This document shows, piece by piece, positions 1-8,585 of a DNA stretch of 64,000 bases. Positions within the stretch are counted from its first letter, which is position 1. Each line of letters opens with the position of its first letter. Made by a program: the position numbers and the translations under genes. The DNA is from Aestuariibacter sp. A3R04 (GTDB lineage: Bacteria > Pseudomonadota > Gammaproteobacteria > Enterobacterales > Alteromonadaceae), in contig NZ_JAHKQR010000016.1 in the NCBI RefSeq assembly GCF_018860805.1, positions 62,001 through 126,000 on the forward strand, read 5' to 3'. The notes under the pieces were generated by a model. That model was given only the letters and a program-made list of their open reading frames with translations, was not told the origin of the DNA and did no database searches.

Positions 1-628
1 AGACGGCTTTCAGCTTCGGAACTAATACCCGAAGAATGGCGATGTAAACAAAAAACCAAACAATGAGTGGCAGAGCCAAGCGCCAATCAGTTGAAAAGAT
101 CAACACGACCATAGACAGAAAATACACGCAAATGTATACCATCAGGTCGAGCAATTTCATTACCACTTCCCGCACTGCCAAAGATGTTTGCATTACCTTA
201 GTAGCAACACGACCTGCAAATTCGTTCTGAAAGAAGCTCAAGCTTTGGCTAAGCAGGTAACGGTGTGCCTGCCAACGTATTCTCATGGGGTAATTTCCCA
301 TGAGCGACTGACGATTAAACAGCGCCCGAAGCAAAATACAACCGGGAATGACAATAACTACCACCGCGGCCATGCCGACAAGCGTCCACATTTCATTTTC
401 CAAAAATGTGGCTCTGTCGTGGGCAGAGAACCAATCGACCAACTGTCCGAGGAAGCCAAACAGCGCCACTTCCAGTGCAGCGATGATGGCACTGAGCATG
501 GATACCACTGCGATAATTTTCCACATACCCTGTGAGTAATAGCGGCAAAATGCAATGATGCCCTCAGGGGGCTGTGATGGGGCGTCATTGGGGAACGGCT
601 TTGTCAGCCGTTCAAAAAATGAAAACAT
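1..628 (-). CDS. ABC exporter (MsbA-like), N-terminal transmembrane part, truncated by window edge
   Basis: About 209 residues of an ABC transporter permease/ATPase read leftward off the window. The ATG at 628 opens with MFSFFERLTKPFP, followed by a Pro-rich stretch and a first hydrophobic helix around residues 36-56 (IIAVVSMLSAIIAALEVALF). A second helix lies near residues 75-97, and a third pair begins at about 155 (YICVYFLSMVVLIF). The section SLSFFQNEFAGRVATKVMQT is the usual coupling region of type I exporters. The nucleotide-binding domain, with Walker A and the signature motif, would lie outside the window. The substrate cannot be predicted; lipid or drug export is typical of the family. 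No obvious regulator is adjacent. Confidence 0.8.
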   Translation of the reverse strand, partial: MFSFFERLTKPFPNDAPSQPPEGIIAFCRYYSQGMWKIIAVVSMLSAIIAALEVALFGFLGQLVDWFSAHDRATFLENEMWTLVGMAAVVVIVIPGCILLRALFNRQSLMGNYPMRIRWQAHRYLLSQSLSFFQNEFAGRVATKVMQTSLAVREVVMKLLDLMVYICVYFLSMVVLIFSTDWRLALPLIVWFFVYIAILRVLVPKLKAV

Positions 629-643
629 ATCGTGGCTCGGAAA

Positions 644-1258
644 TTATTCTTCAAACCCTAGCTTAGTGAGGATAAATTCCAGTTTTTCAAGATGATTTTC
701 GCGCCATTGCGATAATGTCATGTTGCTATCCTGCCCGGCTCTTGCCTGTGCTATCTGCAAAACTTCCGCGGCCTCGGTAAGAGGAATGACAGCAATACCC
801 TCTTCGTCAGCAACAATAATATCGCCGGGGTTTACCTTAACGCCACCGCAATGAACAGGCTCATTCAGGGGGGATAGTTTTTTCTTCGCCCCCGGCTTTG
901 GGCATACGCCTCGGGCAAAAACCGGAAATGCCATCTGCCGCACTTCGCCAACATCCCGGATGACGCCATCAATGACAAAGCCCGCTATGCCCCGTTCCTG
1001 CGCGATGGCACATACATTGCCGCCGGCCAGTGCGAACATGTCATCTCCTTGTGCCACAATGATGTCACCAGGACTAGCCCGATAAACTGCGGCGTGAAAC
1101 ATCAGGTGATCACCGGGTTCACACTTAACCGTAAAGGCCGGCCCTGCAATGCGCGGCACAGGGGTCCACAACGACCGAACCCGGTAATCTATAAACTGCT
1201 GTCGTGGCAGCGCATCAGCATAGTCGCACACCGACACCGAGGTAAATTTATCAAACAT
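644..1258 (-). CDS. RraA-like protein / 4-hydroxy-4-methyl-2-oxoglutarate aldolase family
   Basis: A 204-residue member of the RraA/HMG aldolase family, which includes class II pyruvate aldolases with oxaloacetate decarboxylase activity and the RNase E inhibitor RraA. The core GNVCAIAQERGIAG followed by VIDGVIRDVGEV carries the conserved Gly-rich loop and the D-G-x-x-R-D metal/substrate motif near residues 100-122. GDIIVADEEGIAVIP is the conserved C-terminal strand. The length is longer than RraA proper (about 160 aa), and the extra C-terminal helix (SQWRENHLEKLEF) favours the aldolase-type subgroup over a ribonuclease regulator. The ATG at 1258 is preceded by GGAGG at good spacing. The substrate is unknown. 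Confidence 0.75.
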   Translation of the reverse strand: MFDKFTSVSVCDYADALPRQQFIDYRVRSLWTPVPRIAGPAFTVKCEPGDHLMFHAAVYRASPGDIIVAQGDDMFALAGGNVCAIAQERGIAGFVIDGVIRDVGEVRQMAFPVFARGVCPKPGAKKKLSPLNEPVHCGGVKVNPGDIIVADEEGIAVIPLTEAAEVLQIAQARAGQDSNMTLSQWRENHLEKLEFILTKLGFEE

Positions 1259-1376
1259 GAATCGCCTCCACTCCTGTGTTTAATTACCAAAACTATCTAG
1301 CTTTCGTAACTATAGCAGTGAAAGAACACGCGACTGCTTTATTGAATGAATAGTGGGTATCTGTCGCACCGACGCG

Positions 1377-1784
1377 CTAGCCCTTGCCCTTTGCTATCAT
1401 GCTAAGGACTGACACGGCCTCTTGCGCTTTAGTTGCGGGAACAAAGAGATGATCGTGATAATACGCCGCCACTACATTGGCGCTGATCCCATGATGGGTG
1501 AGAGCCGTTGCCATGGCTGCCGTCATTCCCACTGCTTCAAGGCTCGAATGGACTTGGCAGGTGATCTGCCGAAACACCCCGTCAAATCTCAACCCTTCGT
1601 TCTCAGCCACCTCTTTTAACAGGATCAACGTTACTCCCTCTTGTTCGTGAAACAGCCCTCTAACCGGCCATTGACTGCGCTGCCAGGTTTCTTCAGAAAC
1701 GGTGACAAACACAAAATCCCCGTCAACCAGTTCTGGCGACAATCCTTCTAACAGCCGGTTTAAATTCACTTCCCCGTTACTCAT
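1377..1784 (-). CDS. ACT domain-containing protein
   Basis: A small protein of about 135 residues with two ACT-like halves. The N-terminal half reads FVFVTVSEETWQRSQWPVRG and the C-terminal half VGMTAAMATALTHHGISANV, a typical ACT regulatory fold with the pattern A(L/I)xxxGISANV. ACT domains bind amino acids or other small ligands, but no catalytic domain is attached, so the role is unknown. I chose the ATG at 1784 over a GTG at 1796, because GAGGTGA lies upstream of the ATG and overlaps the GTG. It sits alone between dbpA and the RraA-like gene on the same strand, with 118 bp before the latter. Confidence 0.75.
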   Translation of the reverse strand: MSNGEVNLNRLLEGLSPELVDGDFVFVTVSEETWQRSQWPVRGLFHEQEGVTLILLKEVAENEGLRFDGVFRQITCQVHSSLEAVGMTAAMATALTHHGISANVVAAYYHDHLFVPATKAQEAVSVLSMIAKGKG

Positions 1785-1818
1785 GGTCAACGTCACCTCA
1801 ATATTTTGCGAACAACCA

Positions 1819-3210
1819 CTAATTTAGCTTACGCGCTCTGACGCGCTTACCTTTAATTTTTCCCTCTCTGAACAATAAAAGGGCTCGCTTTACACTACGC
1901 GCTTTTACCGCCACGAAGCTTTGGGAATTCTGAACCTGAATTTTCCCTATATCGTCAGCTGGTATATCGGCGTCCTTTACCAGAGAACCAAGAAAATCGC
2001 CAGGCCGCAACTTTTGCTTTTTCCCTGCGTTCACTACAATACACTGGTACACCGGAGCTTTTATCCGGTTTGCATGGAAACGAAGACTCTGTCCCCCTTT
2101 AGCTGGAATTTTTATTTCAGAAAAAGCCTCTATTTTATCAAACTGATCTTGTTCATTTGGACCTACCAGGGTTACCGCCAGCCCTTTGGCACCGGCGCGT
2201 CCTGTTCTGCCCACGCGATGAGTGTGATTATCGACCTCCTCACTTACATCTACGTTTACGACGCAATCTACGTCTTTAATATCGAGGCCCCTAGCGGCGA
2301 CGTCGGTTGCCACCAGCACAGACAAAGACTCAGCAGCAAAACGAGCCAACACTTCCGTGCGTTCTCTTTGCTCCATCTCTCCCTGTAATCCCGCCGCAAC
2401 AAAACCCGCTTGCGTTAATGCGTCGGTGACTTCGAGTACTCGCTTGCGGGTATTGCAAAACAAAATCGCCTTTGCTGGTTGCACTGTGGTGAGCAGACCC
2501 TGAAGAATGGATATTCTGGTGTGATCTTCTACCGTGTATGCCAGTTGTTCGATATCTGGGTTAGCGACTTCTTCTTGCTCGGCCTTAAAAGCATGAGGCT
2601 GATGAAGGTAGTTTTCAGCCATCTGCTTAATACCGTCGTTCCACGTCGCTGAGAACAGCAGGGTTTGTATCTGTGTTGGCAGAAATGAAAATATTTCGTC
2701 CACGTCTTCTGAAAACCCCATATCCAGCATACGGTCAGCTTCGTCGAGTACCCGACACACTGCGCCATCTAGCTTTAAACGCCGTTTTTGTAAATGATCG
2801 AGCACCCGCCCAGGTGTACCTACTACCACATGAGCACCATGTCGCAGCGATTGAATTTGCGGTCCCATTGGTTCTCCGCCACACAGCGTCATCACTTTTA
2901 AGTTTGCCATGCACTGACCAACAGTTCTGTATTGTTCTGCTACCTGAGCCGCCAGCTCCCGGGTTGGACATAGCACCAACACCTGAGTGAAGAAATCACT
3001 TACTACCACTCGATTAAGTGTTGCTACGGCGAAGGCGACAGTTTTACCACTGCCGGTTTGTCCCTGAGCGAGAATGTCCCGGCCTTCAAGTGCCAGCGGC
3101 AAGGTTCCGTGTTGAACTGGCGTCATTGCAGAAAACTGCATGCGTTTTAACGCTTCCTGCAATTCATTGCGAACGGCGCCAAGGGTAGAAAAATTTGTCA
3201 TTGTATTCAT
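1819..3210 (-). CDS. dbpA: ATP-dependent RNA helicase DbpA (DEAD box)
   Basis: DbpA is a DEAD-box helicase that unwinds 23S rRNA around hairpin 92 during 50S subunit assembly. The helicase motifs are all visible: Q motif region (FSAMTPVQ), motif I GQTGSGKT, PTRELAAQ, motif II DEAD within VLDEADRMLDMGF, motif III SAT, and motif VI HRVGRTGRAG. The C-terminal 70 residues (RPGDFLGSLVKDADIPADDI to KGKRVRARKLN) are the DbpA-type RNA-binding domain that gives rRNA specificity. The length, 463 aa, is normal. The start codon overlaps the stop of the upstream solute-binding gene by 4 bp (ATGA), so the two are probably translationally coupled. An alternative ATG lies 9 bases downstream. Confidence 0.93.
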   Translation of the reverse strand: MNTMTNFSTLGAVRNELQEALKRMQFSAMTPVQHGTLPLALEGRDILAQGQTGSGKTVAFAVATLNRVVVSDFFTQVLVLCPTRELAAQVAEQYRTVGQCMANLKVMTLCGGEPMGPQIQSLRHGAHVVVGTPGRVLDHLQKRRLKLDGAVCRVLDEADRMLDMGFSEDVDEIFSFLPTQIQTLLFSATWNDGIKQMAENYLHQPHAFKAEQEEVANPDIEQLAYTVEDHTRISILQGLLTTVQPAKAILFCNTRKRVLEVTDALTQAGFVAAGLQGEMEQRERTEVLARFAAESLSVLVATDVAARGLDIKDVDCVVNVDVSEEVDNHTHRVGRTGRAGAKGLAVTLVGPNEQDQFDKIEAFSEIKIPAKGGQSLRFHANRIKAPVYQCIVVNAGKKQKLRPGDFLGSLVKDADIPADDIGKIQVQNSQSFVAVKARSVKRALLLFREGKIKGKRVRARKLN

Positions 3211-4772
3211 TCGACTTTGTGTAAATAAATTACGCCGTCCCTGACGCTATATTGGGTTTGCTTTCTGTTATTAATATCCTTCACCCATCGTTCGGCCCAT
3301 TTTTTATACCTGTCTGCGGTTTTAACCCTTTGCGCCGCTGTCTTCATTCTCTCTACCAATACGTCTGGCGTGCCGGGCTTTGACATCACTAACCAGGTCA
3401 TTTTGCTTTCGTGTTCTGCTCGTACAGCAATGTCGCCGCACAATGCGTAATCTTTCCCGCATACGTGTTGTGCAATAATGTGAGATGCGAACACCAGATC
3501 CACAACCCCTTCAGCATGGGCCTGAAACGCGGCTTCCCAGGTGTCGTATTCGATGGTACTCAACCCGTACTGACGTGCCTCCGAGCCACGAAAATCCCGC
3601 TTAACCACGGCGACGATCATAGTTTTGGGGATATTCGACAACCCCGAATAGTGAACCCCAGGTTTTCCGAATAACAGGTACCGACTGGAGGTAAGTGGCG
3701 TTATCCAGTGATACAAAGCTTCTCGCTCAGCCGTTCTGGCCACAGAAAAAGCCAGGATATTTGGCTTTTGAAGCGCTTCCTGCACAATGCGTTTCCAAGG
3801 CACGGCGAGAATTTCTGCGGTAACGTCTGCCTCCAGTAAAATGGCATTTATCAGTTCGGCAAAATAGCCGGCCATTTTACCTTCTGCATTGAGATAGGCA
3901 AACTCACCGGCCTGCTCGCCCAACACCCATAAACTAGTATTTAACGCGTCAGTACCGTCAGGACGCATAGACAGTGCGCCGTCGTTGAGTTCAAGTAAAA
4001 TAGCCTTAGATTGCAGCCGTGCCATCTCCTGCTCTGCCATTCTTTTAAAAGCGGATGACGCTTTGTACCTGGCCGCTCCCTGAGTCAGGGCTTCTGCAAT
4101 GGCATCGCTGCCTTCGAACTTCGGCAACACAATATAGCTGGTGGAAACACTGTGGGAATACACCGGCTTTAGTGCGGAACAATCCAGGTGCGCCTGCTGA
4201 CACACCAGGTTAACCCCAAATGACGAGTGAAAAACGCCCTCTACCCGGCCTCTTAGTACCGCTTCTATAGCTTGTTCCCAGCTACTCACCGCCATAATGC
4301 CAGGTACACCTGCTCGTTCGAGCATCGTATGTCTGTAGTCTCCCCGCATTACCGATACGGTTCGCAACGCTTGTAAACCGCCAACAGCATCTTGTTGATA
4401 GTGTTTTTCGTCAGTGACAAACAACTGATTTTGTATAACCGTAACGGGAGTAATCCAGTGGAAAAAAGGCTCACGCTGTGGTGTACGTACCACAAGTGTA
4501 CCAATTTGCCGCGGTTGCGAAGAAAGGGTCGCCATCATGCGGGCAAAAGGCTCAGCACGGTACGAAGCTTCATACGCCGTAGAAGCCATCATGCCGTCAA
4601 TTAATGCAACAAGATAACCGTCAAGGTCACCGTCACTATTGGTGGTGGAAAAAAATGGGACAGGGTTAATGACAACAGGCAGGGTTTCGCCTCTGCCCGT
4701 TACACATATACACAGACTGAATACAACAGCCGTGATGAACTTTAAGACACAAGCGACTTTGCGAGTTTCCAT
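3207..4772 (-). CDS. Tandem periplasmic solute-binding-like protein (two SBP_bac_3-type domains)
   Basis: A 521-residue secreted protein whose two halves each resemble a family 3 extracellular solute-binding protein. A signal peptide covers about residues 1-27. The internal duplication is visible: [16 protein letters not shown] (96-111) and [16 protein letters not shown] (346-361) are aligned copies, and PFARMM and PWKRIV precede each. No transmembrane, GGDEF or kinase domain is attached, and no permease lies nearby, so it may act as a periplasmic sensor or be an orphan binding protein. Its start overlaps the end of pyrC by 31 bp and its stop overlaps dbpA by 4 bp, so it is embedded in one transcript. 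The ligand is unknown. Confidence 0.7.
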   Translation of the reverse strand: METRKVACVLKFITAVVFSLCICVTGRGETLPVVINPVPFFSTTNSDGDLDGYLVALIDGMMASTAYEASYRAEPFARMMATLSSQPRQIGTLVVRTPQREPFFHWITPVTVIQNQLFVTDEKHYQQDAVGGLQALRTVSVMRGDYRHTMLERAGVPGIMAVSSWEQAIEAVLRGRVEGVFHSSFGVNLVCQQAHLDCSALKPVYSHSVSTSYIVLPKFEGSDAIAEALTQGAARYKASSAFKRMAEQEMARLQSKAILLELNDGALSMRPDGTDALNTSLWVLGEQAGEFAYLNAEGKMAGYFAELINAILLEADVTAEILAVPWKRIVQEALQKPNILAFSVARTAEREALYHWITPLTSSRYLLFGKPGVHYSGLSNIPKTMIVAVVKRDFRGSEARQYGLSTIEYDTWEAAFQAHAEGVVDLVFASHIIAQHVCGKDYALCGDIAVRAEHESKMTWLVMSKPGTPDVLVERMKTAAQRVKTADRYKKWAERWVKDINNRKQTQYSVRDGVIYLHKVE

Positions 4773-5788
4773 TTCAGTGTTTTCCCAGCAAAAAAGGGCA
4801 CCATATCTGTGCCGTCAGCCAATTTGACTGTATCGGGTACCAGCCACGGCGATTCCACCAGGGTTATCGTGTCTTCGTTTAGCGGTAAACCATAAAACGC
4901 AGGACCATAAATACTAGCAAAACCTTCCAGTTTATCTAACGCGCCCATTTCATCAAAAATTTCAGCGTAGAGTTCGATGGCACTCCAGGCACTGTAACAC
5001 CCAGCACAACCACAGGCGCTTTCTTTTTTGTGACGAGCATGGGGCGCGGAATCTGTGCCCAGGAAAAATTTCGGCGATCCGGATTTCACCGCATCTTGCA
5101 AAGCTTTTTGATGGGTATTGCGCTTTAACACGGGGAGACAATAATTGTGCGGCCTTACACCTCCCACCAGGAGGTCATTTCGGTTTAACATCAGATGCTG
5201 TGGTGTAATTGTCGCAGCCACATTGTCGCTCGAGCTCGACACAAACTGTGCCGCGTCGGCGGTAGTGATGTGCTCAAACACCACTTTAAGATTGGGAAAA
5301 GCGTCAACAATAGGCCTGAGGTGCTTATCAATGAACACTTTTTCACGATCAAAAATATCAATATGGCTCTCGGTTACTTCGCCGTGAATAAGCAACAACA
5401 TGCCGTGAGTCTGCATGGTTTCGAAAACAGGGTACAGCGCTTCAATCCCTTTCACTGCTGCGTCTGAATTCGTCGTTGCTCCTGCGGGATACAACTTGCA
5501 AGCCACGACGCCGGCTTGCTTTGCATCAGCAATATCCTGCGCCGTGGTTTGATTAGTGAGATACAGGGTCATGAGCGGCTCAAACTGACTTCCCAAAGGA
5601 CGTGCAGCTTCAATTCGCGCTTTGTAAGCCATGGCCATACTTGCGTTTGTCACCGGTGGAACGAGGTTCGGCATAACTATAGCGCGGGCAAAACAGCGCG
5701 CTGTTGCCGGCACAGTTTCTGACAACATGTCGTCATCACGAAAATGTAAGTGCCAATCGTCCGGTGTTCGAATAGTAAGCGTTTGCAT
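4742..5788 (-). CDS. pyrC: Dihydroorotase
   Basis: PyrC catalyses the reversible cyclisation of carbamoyl-aspartate to dihydroorotate in de novo pyrimidine synthesis, in the cytoplasm. Metal ligands are visible: HLHF near residue 14, the carbamylated Lys in [24 protein letters not shown] and the catalytic Asp in GTDSAPH. The CGCAGCYSA segment is the cysteine cluster typical of the short gammaproteobacterial PyrC. The length from the chosen ATG, 348 aa, equals the E. coli enzyme. A longer reading would use a TTG 30 bases upstream and adds residues absent from the family. It overlaps the next gene by 31 bp. Confidence 0.95.
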   Translation of the reverse strand: MQTLTIRTPDDWHLHFRDDDMLSETVPATARCFARAIVMPNLVPPVTNASMAMAYKARIEAARPLGSQFEPLMTLYLTNQTTAQDIADAKQAGVVACKLYPAGATTNSDAAVKGIEALYPVFETMQTHGMLLLIHGEVTESHIDIFDREKVFIDKHLRPIVDAFPNLKVVFEHITTADAAQFVSSSSDNVAATITPQHLMLNRNDLLVGGVRPHNYCLPVLKRNTHQKALQDAVKSGSPKFFLGTDSAPHARHKKESACGCAGCYSAWSAIELYAEIFDEMGALDKLEGFASIYGPAFYGLPLNEDTITLVESPWLVPDTVKLADGTDMVPFFAGKTLKWKLAKSLVS

Positions 5789-5900
5789 GTATGAGTAGCC
5801 TGTAAATACTGAAATCAACAGGCTAATTATGCCTCAACTCCTGAACATCTGCACCCATACATAAAAAATAGAGACACTTTTTGCTTTCTGGGTTAGCTGG

Positions 5901-6461
5901 TTAGGATTTTTTCGTATATGCGGCAATAATAACTATACGAGTGCCGTTAACTCTTCCTTCAATGTGCAGAGGGTTGTCACTCAAGCTGATATTGCGAACT
6001 GGCGTGCCTCGTTTGGCGGTAAAGCCCGCGCCTTTGACGTTTAAATCTTTTACAAGGTGCACGTTATCACCCGCGCTAAGAGCTACGCCGTTACAATCCA
6101 GTGTAGGTTCCCTATCCAGGTCGACCAACCCTGCCTCGCCCCAGGCTTTCACCGTATCTTCCAAGTACGCAATGTCGAGTAAATCCTGCGCCCAGGATTC
6201 CGACTTCAGTTTGTGCAACATACGCCACGCCACCACCTGAACCGGTGCCACAGGAGACCAAATAGCATCATTCAGGCATCGCCAGTGATCGGGCGAAAGG
6301 GAGGCAGTGCCATCCAGTTGATCACGACAAACCTGGCAGGCCGCAACATGGGTGTCTGCTTCAGAAGCCGGAGAAAACGGTACTTCGTACAAAGCAACCA
6401 ATTCTTTGCTGCCACAAAATTCACAACTGTGCCCTGCCCGGGTTAAAACGCGATCTTCCAC
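5901..6461 (-). CDS. PhnA/YjdM-family zinc-ribbon protein
   Basis: A 186-residue PhnA-family protein. The N-terminal zinc ribbon contains CEFCGS near residue 14 and a second pair CQVC near residue 42. The C-terminal SH3-like PhnA domain carries DCNGVALSAGDNVHLVKDLNVKGAG and KRGTPVRNISL. The family was named from E. coli phnA, but that gene is not part of phosphonate degradation, so the cellular role remains unknown. Start is a GTG at 6461 with AAGGA 8 bases upstream. A nearby ATG at 6466 is in another frame. It is preceded by the terminator of the lipocalin gene and transcribed separately. Confidence 0.8.
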   Translation of the reverse strand: MEDRVLTRAGHSCEFCGSKELVALYEVPFSPASEADTHVAACQVCRDQLDGTASLSPDHWRCLNDAIWSPVAPVQVVAWRMLHKLKSESWAQDLLDIAYLEDTVKAWGEAGLVDLDREPTLDCNGVALSAGDNVHLVKDLNVKGAGFTAKRGTPVRNISLSDNPLHIEGRVNGTRIVIIAAYTKKS

Positions 6462-6483
6462 TTCATTTATCCTTTAGTGCAAT

Positions 6484-6509
6484 AAAACCCTTATTATATC
6501 AGGGTTTTT
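6484..6509 (-). terminator. Rho-independent terminator after the lipocalin gene
   Basis: An inverted repeat AAAACCC / GGGTTTT with a short AT-rich loop lies 28 bp downstream of the lipocalin stop codon, and a T-rich tail follows on the minus strand. It separates the lipocalin transcript from the PhnA-like gene. Confidence 0.65.
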
Positions 6510-6536
6510 ACCAAGCAAAAGCAACGTTGACTCATT

Positions 6537-7067
6537 TTACCGCTGTTCGACGTAAATCAATCTACTCGTATCGTAGCCCCACGCCTTTGCCTGATTGACC
6601 AGTGAATCAAAAACTGTCTCATTCAATTCCGGGGTTCTTGACAGGATCCACAAATACTCGCGGTCAGGCCCTGACACCATGGCATAGTTGTATTCATCGT
6701 CTAACGCCACTACCAGATAACTCGCGTAAAAGGGCCCGAAAAAAGACACTTTCAGGAATCCGGTTTGCACATCTTCAACAAAATAAGCTTTTCCGTTCGC
6801 TTCATTCCACTTACCGCTGTTGGCATCTAACCCTCGGTTGATGACATTAATGCCGCCATCTTCCCTGCGCGAATACGTGGCAGTCACCTGAGAAAGCCCC
6901 TCTTCAAACGAATGGGGTAAACGCGCTACTTCGAACCACTCACCGAGGTATTTTTCCAATTCAAAGTCGCGCACCGGCTCTATACCCTCGGGTTTGGAAA
7001 TACAACCACTCAGACACAAAACGCTCGTCAAAGTAAGCAGTAAATACCGCATCGTGTTTCTCATCAT
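6537..7067 (-). CDS. blc: Outer-membrane lipocalin Blc
   Basis: A bacterial lipocalin that binds fatty acids or lysophospholipids and is anchored to the outer membrane. The signal peptide ends in the lipobox LSGC (Cys about residue 22). The lipocalin signature YLGEWFEVARLPHSFEEGL is at about 40-58, KVSFFGPFY is the conserved middle strand, and DREYLWILSRTP is the C-terminal motif shared with E. coli Blc. The length, 176 aa, is normal. ATG codons at 7067, 7064 and 7052 are all possible starts; the last gives the shortest signal peptide and the choice is uncertain. It is divergently placed from the aldo/keto reductase, with a 131-bp shared upstream region. Confidence 0.92.
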   Translation of the reverse strand: MMRNTMRYLLLTLTSVLCLSGCISKPEGIEPVRDFELEKYLGEWFEVARLPHSFEEGLSQVTATYSRREDGGINVINRGLDANSGKWNEANGKAYFVEDVQTGFLKVSFFGPFYASYLVVALDDEYNYAMVSGPDREYLWILSRTPELNETVFDSLVNQAKAWGYDTSRLIYVEQR

Positions 7068-7198
7068 TCTGCCACACCATCAGTAGTAAATTTCTGCATA
7101 AAAATAACCTTACGGACCTTACATACGTTTGTAACGGGGTTATCGACCATGTCATTCGTGTTACGCTTCAGCCTTTGATAAATGTTGCAGGACGAGCT

Positions 7199-8152
7199 AT
7201 GTTAACTCACTACTTTCCCACTGCGAGCGCTCTGGTTTATGGCTGTATGGGCCTGGGCGGAGGATGGAATAAAAACCCGCTTTCAGACGACGATGTAAAG
7301 CAAGCTGAAACCGTCGTTCACGCTGCTATTGAAAACGGTATTACCGTGTTTGACCACGCAGATATTTATACTTTCTCCAAGGCAGAAAAGGCATTTGGAA
7401 AAGTACTCCGGCAGCAACCCTCTTTGCGCGACAACATGATTTTACAATCAAAGTGTGCCATTCGCCTTGACGACGAACTCGGACCAAAGCGCTATGATTT
7501 TTCCGCGCAATGGATAACCTGTTCAGTAGACAATATCCTCAGGCGTTTGGCCATCGAACAGCTGGACATTTTGTTGCTGCACCGCCCCGACCCTTTGATG
7601 GAGCTTAACGAAGTAGCAGGCGCGGTTGAGAAACTTCAAAAAGCCGGCAAAATCACCCACCTGGGTGTGTCAAACATGCATGGTCACCAAATCGCCTTTT
7701 TGCAAAGTGCACTGGATACGCCCATTGTTACAAACCAACTTGAAATGAGCCTTGCTTTTCGGGACTGGCTTGAAGACGGAATCACGACGAACAGCGCAGC
7801 AAACCGCAATATGGGATACGCACCCGGCACACTAGAATATTGCATGCAAAACAAGGTGCAATTGCAGGCCTGGGGTAGCCTCGCACAAGGCAAGTACTCT
7901 GGTGGGCACACAGAGTGCGAAGCTGATGTAATAGCAGCTGAGCTGGTGGCGTCATTGGCAGAAAAATATGGCGTTTCAGCAGAAGCAATAGTGCTAGGGT
8001 GGCTAATGCGTCACCCGGCCAATATTCAACCCGTTATAGGGACGACTAACGTGCAGCGCATTGCCCAGTGTGCAGAAGCAACAACAGTAACCTTAAGCCG
8101 GGAAGACTGGTACGCCTTACTGGTTGCTGCGCGAGGAAACGAGATTCCATGA
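7199..8152 (+). CDS. Aldo/keto reductase (YdhF-like)
   Basis: An NADPH-dependent oxidoreductase of the aldo/keto reductase superfamily, about 317 aa. The conserved DHADIY (catalytic Asp and Tyr region), LHRPDP, GVSNM and the C-terminal cofactor motif PVIGTTNVQRI are all present. It is closest in layout to the E. coli YdhF type, for which the physiological substrate is unknown. I chose the ATG at 7199, which has AGGACG 6 bases upstream, rather than an upstream TTG. The last codons overlap the VOC gene by 4 bp (ATGA), so the two are co-translated. Confidence 0.85.
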   Translation: MLTHYFPTASALVYGCMGLGGGWNKNPLSDDDVKQAETVVHAAIENGITVFDHADIYTFSKAEKAFGKVLRQQPSLRDNMILQSKCAIRLDDELGPKRYDFSAQWITCSVDNILRRLAIEQLDILLLHRPDPLMELNEVAGAVEKLQKAGKITHLGVSNMHGHQIAFLQSALDTPIVTNQLEMSLAFRDWLEDGITTNSAANRNMGYAPGTLEYCMQNKVQLQAWGSLAQGKYSGGHTECEADVIAAELVASLAEKYGVSAEAIVLGWLMRHPANIQPVIGTTNVQRIAQCAEATTVTLSREDWYALLVAARGNEIP

Positions 8153-8544
8153 AAAATATGATGCTAAAAGGGTTTCATCACATTGCAATTATTTGCAGTA
8201 ATTACACCGTATCCAAAAGTTTCTACACCGAAGTTTTGGGGTTTGAAGTGCTGGATGAAAATTATCGGGAGAGTCGTCGGTCATACAAATGTGATTTAGC
8301 TCTGCCAGATGGCTCACAAATTGAGCTATTTTCTTTTCCCGATGCGCCAAAACGTCCTTCACGGCCGGAAGCACAAGGTTTAAGGCACCTGGCGTTCCGT
8401 GTCGACAACCTCGACGATGCCATAGCCAGGCTTAAGACAAATCAGGTAGAAAGCGAGCCAATCAGAGTAGATGAGTACACGGGCAAACGGTTTACGTTTT
8501 TCAACGACCCAGACGGCCTGCCTTTAGAACTTTACGAGAGATAA
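8149..8544 (+). CDS. VOC-family protein (glyoxalase-like, GloA2/YaeR type)
   Basis: A 131-residue single-domain vicinal oxygen chelate protein. It carries the first metal His in FHHIAI, the strand FYTEVLGFEV, the Glu in SQIELFSF, the His in LRHLAFRVD and the terminal Glu in FNDPDGLPLELYER. This arrangement is characteristic of the YaeR/GloA2 group of glyoxalase-I-like metalloproteins, whose substrate is not firmly known. The start ATG overlaps the stop of the aldo/keto reductase, giving a two-gene operon perhaps concerned with reactive carbonyls (inference). A bidirectional terminator follows immediately. Confidence 0.85.
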   Translation: MKNMMLKGFHHIAIICSNYTVSKSFYTEVLGFEVLDENYRESRRSYKCDLALPDGSQIELFSFPDAPKRPSRPEAQGLRHLAFRVDNLDDAIARLKTNQVESEPIRVDEYTGKRFTFFNDPDGLPLELYER

Positions 8545-8545
8545 A

Positions 8546-8570
8546 AAAGGTACCTGTGCGGTACCTTTTT
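8546..8570. terminator. Bidirectional terminator between VOC gene and ROK kinase
   Basis: The palindrome AAAAGGTAC / GTACCTTTT with a 7-base loop and T-runs on both strands lies 2 bp after the VOC stop and 16 bp before the stop of the convergent kinase gene. It can serve both. Confidence 0.8.
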
Positions 8571-8585
8571 TATCTCAGAAGTCAT

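Noticed and set aside
1921-2388. Plus-strand 155-aa ORF opposite dbpA
   Set aside because: It is antisense to a well-conserved helicase and has no recognisable motif or ribosome-binding site.
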